This document shows positions 52,790-61,397 of a DNA stretch of 64,000 nucleotides, piece by piece. The DNA comes from GCA-2720975 sp964469565. Lineage in GTDB: Bacteria; Planctomycetota; UBA1135; GCA-002686595. The stretch spans positions 124,001-188,000 of the forward strand of contig CAYXZD010000003.1 in the NCBI GenBank assembly GCA_964469565.1. Reading direction: 5' to 3'. The notes below the pieces were generated by a model. That model worked only from the letters and a program-made list of their open reading frames with translations. It did no database searches and was not told where the DNA came from. The translations under genes were made by a program, and so were the position numbers. Numbering within the stretch: position 1 is the stretch's first letter; each line of letters begins with the position of its first letter.

Positions 52790-54733
52790 ATGCTTGCAAT
52801 CTCCGCTGGACTGGCGTGTGCCCTCGTTGCACTTATCTATGATGAGCCGACCCACCTTGGCACGTGGGCGAATTCGATTCATGGACTCCATCGCCCTGTG
52901 TCTGTGGCAGTTGATTCAGGGAATGCCATTCACATTGTTGAATCCAGTGCGCATCGCGTTCGTACTTTTGATCGGCAGGGGAACCAAGTCGCAGAGTGGT
53001 CCCCATCCTCCGACCCTCTGGTCTTTCCTCATGGGATCGCCATTGCGCCGAATGGCCTGCGATTCATTTCAGACACAGGTAACCATCGCATAGTGGTCGT
53101 AGACGCCACGGGTAAACGCCTGCGCACTATCGGGAAGCTTGGCGGTAGCCCAGGAGAATTCCATACACCCATGGGACTGTCAGCGACTGGAGACCGACTA
53201 GCGGTCGCGGATCGCGGAAACCGGCGGGTTCAGATCTTTGACTACGAGGGCGAACTGCTGCGCTGCGTGAATCTCCCAGATGACGACCGAGGAGCCTGGC
53301 CCAATGACGTGCTGTTTGGTCCGAGCAACATGTTGGCGGTGTTGGACGGGGGCCGGAGTCGAATCCTTGGACTGCAGGCCTCCCAAGAAGAGCTCTTGTG
53401 GACATCCATAGGTCAGTTTGGATTCTTCCCGGGCACCTTCGCAGCTCCGCGGGGAATGGGTGTAAGCGGATCCAGGCTGTTAGTGAGTGATTCGGAGAAT
53501 CACCGCGTTCAGGTATTTGATTTTGCGGACCTTGCGCAATCAGCACTTGAGGCAGGGGACACTCCTAAGCCCGCCTACGTCCTGGGGATCCACGCAATCC
53601 GCCCGCGTGAAGGCCGGGGCAAGCTGCATTACCCGCAAGATGTGGCCGCAGCACCTGATGGCAGCTTCGCCGTTCTCGTTGAACCATGGGATGGCCGAGC
53701 CCAGATCTTTGAGCGGGCACCGGGAGCAAGGCCTGAACCGGATGCCCAACGCAAGATTACCGGTCAAGCCTCTGCTCATTATGGCATGCACCTCGCAAGT
53801 GATGGACCCATCATGGTGATCGTCGAGCCGGAGTCGGCCGAACTGCTCATGCATGACATCCGGCAACCCAATCCCGAGCAAAGACTGCCGCCTATTTTGG
53901 TGGCCCGCGCTGGAGGAAGGGGCGATCGCCTAGGATTGTTCCGAGAGCCGACGGGGCTTGCTGTAGATTACGATCGGCGCGAGCTACTCGTCTGTGACTC
54001 GGGCAACAGACGCTTACATGCGTTGCGTTTCAGACATGAGCCCACGGGGGAGATTGAGCAGGATTTCGAGATGGTGTCGGCCATCAAAATGATTGACTTT
54101 CAGAGCCCGGATGCCATCGGGGGCCGGTTGCTTGCCTGGCCCGTTGAGCCAGTGGCGGCGGCCTATTCTCGGGATGGCGGCGTGTTTGTCTTGGACCGTG
54201 CAAATGCACTCGTGCATTTGTTGGACGGGGAGTGGGCCTACCAGGGGAGCTTCGGCGGAAGAGGCGCCATGGCTGGTGCTCTCATGGGGCCTGTGGATAT
54301 GGCTATTGATGTGAAAAGAGAAACACTGTTCGTGGCGGACCGAATGGCTGGGCAGGTTGTTCGATTCTCTCTTGTCGGCGGCGATGCTCAAGCTTTTGGA
54401 AAGGGGCGTTTGAGTGCCCCCCACGGAATTACCGTGGCACCGGATGGCAGAGTGTATGTCAGTGATTCTGCGGCTCACTGTGTGGTGGTGTTCTCTCCCG
54501 GCGGAGAAGAACTCCTGCGCTTTGGCACGCAGGGGATCACCCGTGGGTGTTTTGATTCTCCGCGAGGCCTGACGTTCAACCAATCAGGGGAGCTTGTTGT
54601 CCTCGACCACGCCAATCATCGAGGCATTGTCATGACAAGTGAGGGTGAATACGTTTCGGCCTTTGGCCCACGCTCCTATATACGTCCTGCCCAAAAGCCC
54701 GAGTCCTATCGAGAAGAGGACTATCGGGAATAG
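52790..54733 (+). CDS. NHL-repeat beta-propeller protein
   Basis: A 647-residue protein made of NHL repeats, seen as phrases such as FPHGIAIAPNGLRFISDTGNHRIVVVD, NRRVQIFDYEGELL, LLVSDSENHRVQVFD and GLTFNQSGELVVLDHANHRG. Two or more propellers seem likely given the length. The N-terminus MLAISAGLACALVALIYDEP is a short hydrophobic stretch that may be a signal or anchor. NHL propellers bind proteins or RNA, and some hydrolyse peptides or lactones; no function is assigned here. It is divergent from the choice-of-anchor-B gene. Confidence 0.75.
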   Translation: MLAISAGLACALVALIYDEPTHLGTWANSIHGLHRPVSVAVDSGNAIHIVESSAHRVRTFDRQGNQVAEWSPSSDPLVFPHGIAIAPNGLRFISDTGNHRIVVVDATGKRLRTIGKLGGSPGEFHTPMGLSATGDRLAVADRGNRRVQIFDYEGELLRCVNLPDDDRGAWPNDVLFGPSNMLAVLDGGRSRILGLQASQEELLWTSIGQFGFFPGTFAAPRGMGVSGSRLLVSDSENHRVQVFDFADLAQSALEAGDTPKPAYVLGIHAIRPREGRGKLHYPQDVAAAPDGSFAVLVEPWDGRAQIFERAPGARPEPDAQRKITGQASAHYGMHLASDGPIMVIVEPESAELLMHDIRQPNPEQRLPPILVARAGGRGDRLGLFREPTGLAVDYDRRELLVCDSGNRRLHALRFRHEPTGEIEQDFEMVSAIKMIDFQSPDAIGGRLLAWPVEPVAAAYSRDGGVFVLDRANALVHLLDGEWAYQGSFGGRGAMAGALMGPVDMAIDVKRETLFVADRMAGQVVRFSLVGGDAQAFGKGRLSAPHGITVAPDGRVYVSDSAAHCVVVFSPGGEELLRFGTQGITRGCFDSPRGLTFNQSGELVVLDHANHRGIVMTSEGEYVSAFGPRSYIRPAQKPESYREEDYRE

Positions 54734-54789
54734 GAACTTCGAATCGAGGCCCCTTGCGAGGCAGTGCCCTTGTCCTGATAAGGCGACGT

Positions 54790-57438
54790 CTAGAGCAGGG
54801 TCTTCAGTTCGCTCAGCTTTGCAATGGCCTCGAGAGGAGTGAGTTCGTTGGGGTCGATGGCCTCGAGCGCTTGTTCGATTGCAGAGGGCTTGGGGCCGAA
54901 TAGACCCAACTGGGTTTGGCCGCCCTCGAGTACTGATGATTCTGGTGATGAGATAAGAGTGCCAGTTACCGGGGCATGGGCATTGCCAGATTCGAGTTCC
55001 AAGAGCACCTGTTTGGCGCGCGAAATCATGCTCAACGGGACGCCTGCCAAGCGTGCCACTTGGATGCCATATGAGCGATCCGTTCCGCCTTCCTCGATGC
55101 GGTGCAAGAAGATGATCTCATCCTGCCATTCGCGCACAGCCACTCGAAGATTGTGGACGCCCTCTAAGCGCTCGGCGAGGTCTGTGAGTTGGTGGTAGTG
55201 CGTCGCAAAGAGCGTCCTGGCCCGCGAAGTGTCGTGGATATGCTCGACGATGGCCCAAGCGAGAGCGACCCCATCGTAGGTGCTTGTGCCGCGCCCAACC
55301 TCATCGAGAACAACCAGGCTCTTGGCGCTCGCGTTGTTGAGGATATTGGCGATCTCCACCATTTCCACCATGAAGGTCGAGGCTCCGCGTGAAAGGTCGT
55401 CGGCTGAACCGATGCGCGTGAAAATGCGATCCACCACACCGATGGCTGCTTCTGCGGCGGGAACATAGGAGCCCATTTGGGCCATAAGAACGATGAGCGC
55501 CGTCTGTCGAATGTAAGTGGACTTTCCCGACATATTGGGTCCGGTGATGAGCCCCACCATGCGATCGGTGCGATTGAGTCTTGTGTCGTTGGGGACGAAG
55601 GGCTCGTCAGTGAGAGTGTGCTCGATAACAGGGTGCCGGCCCTCGACGATTTTGATGCGCTCACCGTTGTCGATGACTGGGGCGCAGTAACGATTCTGGG
55701 CGGCGACTTGGGCAAGTGCAGCGATGACGTCGGTCACAGCGATCGATTGAGCCGTAGCAAGAATGCGCGGGACCTCTCTTGCCATATTCTCCCTCAGCTC
55801 AAGGAACATGTCGCACTCCATGTCCTTGCTGCGTTCCTCAGCCTGCAGAACCTTCTCTTCAAACTCCTTTAGCTCTGGAGTGATGTAGCGCTCGGCATTC
55901 TTGAGAGTTTGCTTGCGGATGTAGGCTTCGGGAACGCGATCGATCTGTCCACGAGGAACTTCGAGGTAATAACCGAACACAGAATTGAATCCGACCTTGA
56001 GTCCAACCATGCCCGTGCGTTCAATTTCCTCGGCCTGGAATCGGGCCATCCAGGCCTTGCCATCGCCGGCAATCTGTCGCAATTCGTCGAGTTCCGAGTC
56101 GACACCGTCCCGGATAAGGCCTCCGTCCTTGATCGTTGTGGGGGGTGAGTCCACAAGACTGGCTAGGATGGGCGTGACTTGGTCTTCAATTGGATCGAGG
56201 CTGGCACAAAGATCACCGAGCACCTTGGAGTAGACCTTGTCCAGCTTGGCCAGCAAGGGCTGGACTACGGCCAGGGAGGTCGCCAGCCCAAGTAGGTCGC
56301 GCGCATTGGCCCTGCCCGTGGCGACCTTGGCAGCTAGCCGCTCGATGTCGAGGACGTCGCTGAGAATCCCGCGCAAATCCTCCCGCAGGAATGGGCTATC
56401 CACCAATTCACCCACGCCGCGTTGACGGTAGAGGATACTCTCTGGGGTGCGAAGGGGAACCAGCATCCACTCGCGTAAGAGGCGTCCCCCCATGGGAGTC
56501 AAGGAATGGTCAAGGGTGTCGATGAGAGTACCCTCACGGCGTGCGCCCCGCTGGGTGACCACGAGCTCGAGGGTTGAGCGGGTAGCTCGATCGAGAATGA
56601 GGTGGGCTCCCGGATGTTCGCAAGTGAGCGCGAGGATGTGGTCACAGGCGCCACGCTGGGTCTCTTGCAGATACTCGAGCAAGGCGCCAGCAGCATTGAT
56701 GGCAGGCGAACCGTCCTCGATGCCAAAACCCTCTAGCGTTGCCACCTTGAAGTGCTCTTTGAGAATCCTCAAACAAGAGTCTGTCTCAAATCGCCAAGGA
56801 TCGCGTTCGGAGAGGCGTCTGCCAAACTGCGACTGCAGGATTGAAACGAAGGGTGCCTCTGATTGGGCAAGTTCGCCTGACCACAAGAGCTCAGCAGGCT
56901 CGATTCGGGCGCACTGATCCTCGATTTCGTCCACGGAGACTTCGGCGACTTTAAACTGACCCGTAGAAACATCGACCCATGCCAGTCCAGCTCTTTGTTC
57001 GTGCACGCTGAGTGATGCGAGCCAATTGCTTGCGCGAGAATCGAGCGCATCTTCCTCTGTAATTGTTCCCGCAGTAACGACCCGTACAATTCCTCGATCG
57101 ACGATGCCCTTCGTCGTGCGCGGGTCGCTCATCTGTTCGCAGATCGCCACCTTGTGGCCCTTGGCCACCAACCTCATGAGATGGCCATTCATCGACTTGA
57201 CGGGGACGCCGGCCATCGCGAGGGCATCCCGCCCCTTAGTCCGCGAAGTCAGAGCGATCCCTAACTCCCGTGCAGCAATCTTTGCGTCTTCCCCAAACAG
57301 CTCGTAAAAATCGCCCATGCGAAAGAACAGGAGGGCATCGGGCTGCTCGCGCTTGGCCTGGTTGAACTGATCCATCATCGTCACCTTGGGCTTGGCGCGA
57401 CGGCTCCTGGCTGGAGTGTTCTTGGTCTCCTTGGGCAT
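54790..57438 (-). CDS. mutS: DNA mismatch repair protein MutS
   Basis: An 882-residue MutS. The mismatch-binding FxE motif is in LFFRMGDFYELFGEDA, with clamp and lever domains in the middle, and the ATPase with Walker A TGPNMSGKSTYIRQ, LVVLDEVGRGTSTYDG and the later ATHYHQLTDLAE. It recognises mispairs and recruits MutL, which is not in the window. The start at 57438 fits the family; an ORF opening to 57717 adds Pro/Gly-rich translation of the divergent intergenic sequence. Confidence 0.95.
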   Translation of the reverse strand: MPKETKNTPARSRRAKPKVTMMDQFNQAKREQPDALLFFRMGDFYELFGEDAKIAARELGIALTSRTKGRDALAMAGVPVKSMNGHLMRLVAKGHKVAICEQMSDPRTTKGIVDRGIVRVVTAGTITEEDALDSRASNWLASLSVHEQRAGLAWVDVSTGQFKVAEVSVDEIEDQCARIEPAELLWSGELAQSEAPFVSILQSQFGRRLSERDPWRFETDSCLRILKEHFKVATLEGFGIEDGSPAINAAGALLEYLQETQRGACDHILALTCEHPGAHLILDRATRSTLELVVTQRGARREGTLIDTLDHSLTPMGGRLLREWMLVPLRTPESILYRQRGVGELVDSPFLREDLRGILSDVLDIERLAAKVATGRANARDLLGLATSLAVVQPLLAKLDKVYSKVLGDLCASLDPIEDQVTPILASLVDSPPTTIKDGGLIRDGVDSELDELRQIAGDGKAWMARFQAEEIERTGMVGLKVGFNSVFGYYLEVPRGQIDRVPEAYIRKQTLKNAERYITPELKEFEEKVLQAEERSKDMECDMFLELRENMAREVPRILATAQSIAVTDVIAALAQVAAQNRYCAPVIDNGERIKIVEGRHPVIEHTLTDEPFVPNDTRLNRTDRMVGLITGPNMSGKSTYIRQTALIVLMAQMGSYVPAAEAAIGVVDRIFTRIGSADDLSRGASTFMVEMVEIANILNNASAKSLVVLDEVGRGTSTYDGVALAWAIVEHIHDTSRARTLFATHYHQLTDLAERLEGVHNLRVAVREWQDEIIFLHRIEEGGTDRSYGIQVARLAGVPLSMISRAKQVLLELESGNAHAPVTGTLISSPESSVLEGGQTQLGLFGPKPSAIEQALEAIDPNELTPLEAIAKLSELKTLL

Positions 57439-57703
57439 GGTCTCTTGCGGGGGGGGCAGCGGGTGCCTATCGAAGGAGCGGGATTCTAGCAGGAATGGGG
57501 CGTAAGGCATGGGGGTGGGCTGAATTGGGGGGTATGTTGGCACGTCCTTTGACAGGATGGGGTCTGACCCTACGGCGGCAGCCTGGCTGCAGTGATTCAC
57601 CTTCCCCCCCAGCGTCCCCATGTATCTGCAGCAACCCCCACCCCCGCGCCCCCGCGCAGGGGGCCCGAGCCACCCTCTAGGGCACCCCAGAGGGTGTCTT
57701 CGG
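57439..57703. other. 265-bp divergent intergenic region, G/C-tract-rich
   Basis: It separates mutS from the COG3014-like gene. It has long homopurine/homopyrimidine tracts (G8 near 57450, C-rich runs near 57640) and a TTGACA at 57549-57554 followed by a GGGTC/GACCC palindrome, but no matching -10 box. It ends with a hairpin that covers the likely ribosome-binding site of the next gene (see 57671-57696). Confidence 0.4.
57671..57696 (+). promoter_or_regulatory. Hairpin covering the ribosome-binding site of the COG3014-like gene
   Basis: An 8-bp stem, CACCCTCT at 57671-57678 with AGAGGGTG at 57689-57696, loop of 10. The right arm contains AGAGGG (57689-57694), the only good Shine-Dalgarno candidate, 9 bases before the GTG at 57704. 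The structure could therefore control translation, if this start is right. Confidence 0.4.
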
Positions 57704-59023
57704 GTGCACAGGGCCATCGAGGCGGTGCTTCTAACAGCAATGTGCTCGGCCTGCGCGAGTTATAACGAACGCACCTATGTTGCCCTTGACCAGTTTGAGT
57801 CAGGGCGCTTTGCAGAGTCCATCGTGTCCTACAGGGAGGCCGATGTGACCGAATCTAGGTTTCTCAAGGGAGCAGAATCGGGTCTCGCGGCGTTCGTGGC
57901 TGGCCGCTGGGAACAAGCCCGAACCTTTTTCAGTCAAGCCGCCCAGGAGGTGGAGGATATTGAAGAGGAAGCTCTGATCTCTCCGCAGAGTGCAGCCAAG
58001 ACTATTGCGTCTTGGACCATCAACGAGAGTTTCACCGACTATTTTGGAGAGGGGTACGAGCGGGTCATGCTGCATTCTTGCCTGGGCCTTTCATACCTTG
58101 CTCTCGGCCAAGTGGAAGACCTCCTTGTGGAGGTACGTCGGACGAATGCTCTGCTCGAGGTCGAGGAGGAGCTCTACGACACCGAATATGGGGCAGGGGG
58201 CCTGGGCCATTTCATCTCAGCCATCGGGTATGAGCTCTTGGGAAATGCCGACGATGCTTATATCGATTACAAGCGCATGGAGTCGAAGGGGCTTGGGGGA
58301 GGCCTTGTGGGCTCCGCCCTTGTAAGGCTCGCAAGCCAATTACACCGGGAAGACGAACTTGCACAGTGGGAGGATCAGTTCGGTGCTCGCCAGGCCCCGT
58401 CACCTGATGCGGCGCGCATCGTTGTCATCGCCGGGCTAGGTGCCGGCCCTCTCAAGCGTGAGGGTCGCATGGACATCATGACGCGTTCGGGAATACTGAC
58501 GTGGACGGTGCCTCAGATCATGCACCGATCACAGGCGGTTTCGCATCTAACATTGGAGGTGGCGAACCTCCAAGCACGGGTCAAGACCGCTGAAATCGAA
58601 GACGTTACATCGATTCGGACCCGCAACCTCGAAGACCGCCTCGCTTGGCTAGCCACCAAGTCCACAGTGCGGACTTTTCTAAAACGTGAACTGCGCCGCA
58701 ATCTAAAGGACAAGCATGGTGAGTGGGCGGGGCTGGCAGGCGACCTATTCAATGCAGCCACCGAGCGTGCGGACCTCAGAACATGGGGGACACTGCCGAG
58801 TAGCTGGCACGCTGCAAGTATCTTCCTGCCCCCCGGCAGCCATGACCTCGTTCTAACAGCAGCTGGGCAACCTTCCAAATCCCTAGGGCGATTCGAGCTC
58901 GCCCCAGGCGAGACCATGTTCGTCATGGCCCGCACTCTGCGCCGCCGACTCTTTGCACACGCCATCGGGGGCAACCCGGTGCCGTTAACCCCACCCTCTG
59001 CCGAAGCCTCCACGGACGCATAG
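57704..59023 (+). CDS. COG3014-like lipoprotein
   Basis: A 439-residue predicted lipoprotein: after the GTG start comes VLLTAMCSACASYN, with the lipobox cysteine in CSAC. The rest is helix-rich and TPR-like (ESIVSYREADVTESRFLKGAESGLAAFVAGRWEQA), followed by a domain with IVVIAGLGAGPLKREGRMD and a late AASIFLPPGSHDLVLTAAG strand region. This layout matches COG3014 proteins, which sit next to LpoB-type lipoproteins in other bacteria, exactly as here. The function is not established. An ORF opening to 57620 adds a Pro/Arg-rich segment and is rejected. Confidence 0.72.
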   Translation: MHRAIEAVLLTAMCSACASYNERTYVALDQFESGRFAESIVSYREADVTESRFLKGAESGLAAFVAGRWEQARTFFSQAAQEVEDIEEEALISPQSAAKTIASWTINESFTDYFGEGYERVMLHSCLGLSYLALGQVEDLLVEVRRTNALLEVEEELYDTEYGAGGLGHFISAIGYELLGNADDAYIDYKRMESKGLGGGLVGSALVRLASQLHREDELAQWEDQFGARQAPSPDAARIVVIAGLGAGPLKREGRMDIMTRSGILTWTVPQIMHRSQAVSHLTLEVANLQARVKTAEIEDVTSIRTRNLEDRLAWLATKSTVRTFLKRELRRNLKDKHGEWAGLAGDLFNAATERADLRTWGTLPSSWHAASIFLPPGSHDLVLTAAGQPSKSLGRFELAPGETMFVMARTLRRRLFAHAIGGNPVPLTPPSAEASTDA

Positions 59024-59072
59024 GATTTTTCCTCATTCCATTCCCTCCGATACATTCGTTTCCTCCTCAACC

Positions 59073-59708
59073 ATGAAGACCCTCCACTCCGCCACTCTGA
59101 TTCTCTGCCTTTCGGTGTTCTGTTCGGCTTGCAGCAGTACGCGCTACAAAGATGCTCAAGATCCCGAGACAATCAACGCCGACTGGGGGTCGACCGACCT
59201 CCAGGCCTTCTCTCAGCACATGGTCGATTCACTGATTGAGTCGCCAGCATTGGGCTACTTGCCCTCAGCAGGCAAGACCGATGATCTGCGTATCATTGCC
59301 GTCATGGGAGGCGTCGAAAACCGCACCGATGAGCACATCGACACCAGCGGCATTACCGACTCGGTACGTGCATCTTTGCTCCAGAGCGGCAAATTCCGCT
59401 TCGTGGGTGGCGCCCCTGGCCAGGGCGAAATCGGCGAGCAGGTCCGTTTTCAGCAAGGCTCCGGGAGGGTGAACCCGGAGATGGCCAAGGCCTTTGGTAA
59501 GCAGCTTGGCGCAGATGTCGTGGTGTACGGTGCCTTGCGGAGCATTACCAAGAAACAGGGCCGCTCCATTGAGAACTTGGGCACGAAGACCAAAGACCGC
59601 TACTACCAGTTCGTCTTGAGCTGCATCAACATCGAATCCGGTGAGATCCTGTGGAGCAACGAGGAAGAACTGCGTAAGACGCAGGTGACCAGCTTATTCG
59701 GCTCCTGA
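59073..59708 (+). CDS. lpoB: Penicillin-binding-protein activator LpoB-like lipoprotein
   Basis: A 211-residue lipoprotein (signal MKTLHSATLILCLSVFCSACSS, lipobox cysteine in CSAC) with the LpoB domain: LRIIAVMGGVENRTDEHIDT, SVRASLLQSGKFRFV, and LGADVVVYGALRSITKK. LpoB stimulates PBP1b from the outer membrane in E. coli; here the partner is unknown, and the protein may instead serve the COG3014-like neighbour. The gap to that gene is 49 bp, so they are probably one operon. A strong terminator follows. Confidence 0.85.
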   Translation: MKTLHSATLILCLSVFCSACSSTRYKDAQDPETINADWGSTDLQAFSQHMVDSLIESPALGYLPSAGKTDDLRIIAVMGGVENRTDEHIDTSGITDSVRASLLQSGKFRFVGGAPGQGEIGEQVRFQQGSGRVNPEMAKAFGKQLGADVVVYGALRSITKKQGRSIENLGTKTKDRYYQFVLSCINIESGEILWSNEEELRKTQVTSLFGS

Positions 59709-59738
59709 CAGGCCTGCTCCGGAATTCTGGGCTAATAG

Positions 59739-59780
59739 GGCCCCCGAGACCCTCTGAGAGGGCCTCGGGGGCCTTTCTTT
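59739..59780 (+). terminator. Rho-independent terminator after lpoB
   Basis: A 10-bp stem GGCCCCCGAG (59739-59748) with CTCGGGGGCC (59764-59773), continued inside by CCCTC/GAGGG across one mismatch, then TTTCTTT (59774-59780). It ends the lipoprotein operon 30 bp after the lpoB stop. Confidence 0.9.
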
Positions 59781-59879
59781 GAGAACTCGCAGCATGTCCG
59801 TTCGGTCTGCGGATCGATCCCGCTCTGATGACTGAGAACGAAGCAAACTATGGAGAGAGTGGAGGTGAGAGCCGCTCGC

Positions 59880-59918
59880 GCAACCCGCTGGAGCCCTTCC
59901 CAGCGGGTTGCTCTCTTT
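59880..59918 (+). terminator. Strong hairpin with T-rich tail
   Basis: A perfect 12-bp stem, GCAACCCGCTGG (59880-59891) with CCAGCGGGTTGC (59900-59911), 8-base loop, followed by TCTCTTT. It is 100 bp after the lpoB terminator with no gene between, so it would end a separate short transcript. Confidence 0.7.
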
Positions 59919-60096
59919 GTGGAGGTCCTTGGCTGCGAGTCGTCGGCCTTCTGGCAGGCCTTTGCCCTGGAGGGTTCGTGGTCAGGAGAATAGTCAAAAA
60001 CTTGAACTTGAGCATTCGGTCACGGGGTGGATCCCGCTGTGAACCGTGCAGCTGATTCAAGCTGCGCTGGGGATCATGACTCTCGTTGAGTCATTC

Positions 60097-60130
60097 GAAC
60101 CCGTCGGGTACACCCCGGCGGGTTCTCTTC
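60097..60130 (+). terminator. Third terminator-like hairpin before the epimerase
   Basis: A 12-bp stem with one G-T pair, GAACCCGTCGGG (60097-60108) with CCCGGCGGGTTC (60114-60125), loop TACAC, followed by TCTTCATTT. It is about 85 bp before the epimerase start. It could end a small RNA. Confidence 0.6.
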
Positions 60131-60212
60131 ATTTGGAGCCCTGCCGGGGTCCGTTGATTAGGCCGTGTCTTGGTATGGCGCTGGGTTCGATCGGGCCCTA
60201 GCATCCACATCC

Positions 60213-61193
60213 ATGGCTCTCTACCTCATCACCGGGGGTGCCGGATTCATCGGCTCTCACATCGCCAGCGCACTCATCTCCCGGGGAGACCGGGTCCGAG
60301 TTTTGGATAACCTTGTGAGTGGGCGGCTCTCGAATCTAGAACACCTTGGGCTGGACCCCGCCAATCCCTCCGGGTCCGCATCTTCGGATGCGCTGGAGTT
60401 CGTTGAAGGCTCGATTACCGAAGGCGAGAGCTGTCGACCGGCAGTGGTCGGAGTGGACGGGATCTTCCATGAAGCGGCGCAGGTCTCGGTTCCGGCTAGT
60501 GTGGAAGACCCGCTCGGTAGCTACGCAGTCAACGTGGGCGGCACTCAGAACCTTCTTGAGGCCGCGCGCGCGGAAGGCGTGGAGCGCCTCGTCTTTGCAG
60601 CTTCCTCCGCCGCATACGGAGAGTCTCTAGAGTTGCCAAAGCATGAGGCCATGCCCACGAATCCTTGCTCTCCTTATGCAGCGGGAAAGGTGGCAGCCGA
60701 GCATCTCTTGGCGGTGTATGCCCGTTGTTATGGGATGAAGACGGTGCCCCTGCGTTACTTCAATGTGTTTGGGCCGCGGCAAGCCGATGACAGCCCTTAT
60801 ACGGGGGTGATTGCGATCTTCGCACGAGCGTTGCTAGAGGGTCGTCAGCCAAAGATCTACGGAGATGGAGAACAAAGCCGTGACTTCACCTATATCGACA
60901 ATGTCGTGCAGGCCAACCTTCTAGCGATGGATCAGCCTCCCGCGAACTGTGGCCAACCGATTAATGTGGGCTCCGGGAAGCGGATCACACTCAATGAACT
61001 CCTAGCGGCGATGGCTGCCGAACTGGGCGTGAACCCTACCGCTCAGTATGGGCCAGAGAGGGTGGGTGATGTGCGCCACAGCCTTGCGGAGATTACCCGT
61101 GCGAGGGAGTTGTTGGGCTACTCACCTTCAGTGGGCTTCGAGAAAGGTCTGCGCAACACGATGGCCTGGTACCGGCAGGCCCTAGGAGCCTAG
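60213..61193 (+). CDS. UDP-sugar 4-epimerase-like SDR protein
   Basis: A 326-residue NAD-dependent extended short-chain dehydrogenase. It has the Rossmann motif ITGGAGFIGSHIA, a catalytic AASSAAYG and YAAGK (Tyr/Lys), FNVFGPRQ and the C-terminal NVGSGKRITLNELL. It resembles UDP-N-acetylglucosamine/UDP-glucose 4-epimerases that feed polysaccharide synthesis. Substrate choice between GlcNAc and Glc depends on residues I cannot judge. The ATG at 60213 fits the fold start; upstream openings do not. Confidence 0.85.
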   Translation: MALYLITGGAGFIGSHIASALISRGDRVRVLDNLVSGRLSNLEHLGLDPANPSGSASSDALEFVEGSITEGESCRPAVVGVDGIFHEAAQVSVPASVEDPLGSYAVNVGGTQNLLEAARAEGVERLVFAASSAAYGESLELPKHEAMPTNPCSPYAAGKVAAEHLLAVYARCYGMKTVPLRYFNVFGPRQADDSPYTGVIAIFARALLEGRQPKIYGDGEQSRDFTYIDNVVQANLLAMDQPPANCGQPINVGSGKRITLNELLAAMAAELGVNPTAQYGPERVGDVRHSLAEITRARELLGYSPSVGFEKGLRNTMAWYRQALGA

Positions 61194-61397
61194 GCTGCTA
61201 TCCCGCTGAGGGTGGCTGGAATGGGCTCCTGGGGTACCTAGGACCCGGATTCTGCGCTGATATTCGTCCCGTTTCGGGGCTTTATTGAGGTTGCCGCACC
61301 GATGGTAGCCAAGTACCCTTTCGGGCCAAATTGCAGCCTGTGCTTCCTACGGCTCTCTATCCACCTCCCCTATTGTGCCCAGCGGCACCCCACGACC

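Larger units (their letters stand above)
59785..60135 (+). ncRNA. Hairpin-rich non-coding region, possible small RNA(s)
   Basis: About 350 bases with no credible ORF but many inverted repeats. In order: GCGG/CCGC inside CGTTC/GAACG (59799-59840); a 12-bp stem at 59880-59911 followed by TCTCTTT; GGCCT/AGGCC (59945-59960) followed by TTT; a bulged GGTCAC arm (60019-60048); GCAGCT/AGCTGC (60048-60065) inside GATCCC/GGGATC (60030-60075); ATGACTC/GAGTCAT (60076-60094); and a final 12-bp stem (60097-60125). Two stems look like terminators, so there may be two RNAs. No known RNA family is recognised. Confidence 0.4.

Noticed and set aside
57549..57577. TTGACA box upstream of the COG3014-like gene
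   Set aside because: No recognisable -10 hexamer at 16-18 bp; the sequence there is TACGGC.
59821..59840. TGATGA and CTGA resembling C/D-box snoRNA motifs
   Set aside because: These short motifs adjoin each other without the required spacing, and C/D RNAs are not expected in bacteria.
59828..60055. 75-residue ORF in the region after lpoB
   Set aside because: It reads through several perfect inverted repeats, has no family resemblance or ribosome-binding site, and is Cys/Gly-rich like random GC-rich translation.
60090..60125. TTCGAAC-like T-loop of a tRNA
   Set aside because: No acceptor, D or anticodon arms of the right size can be drawn around it; the bases belong to a long terminator-like stem.
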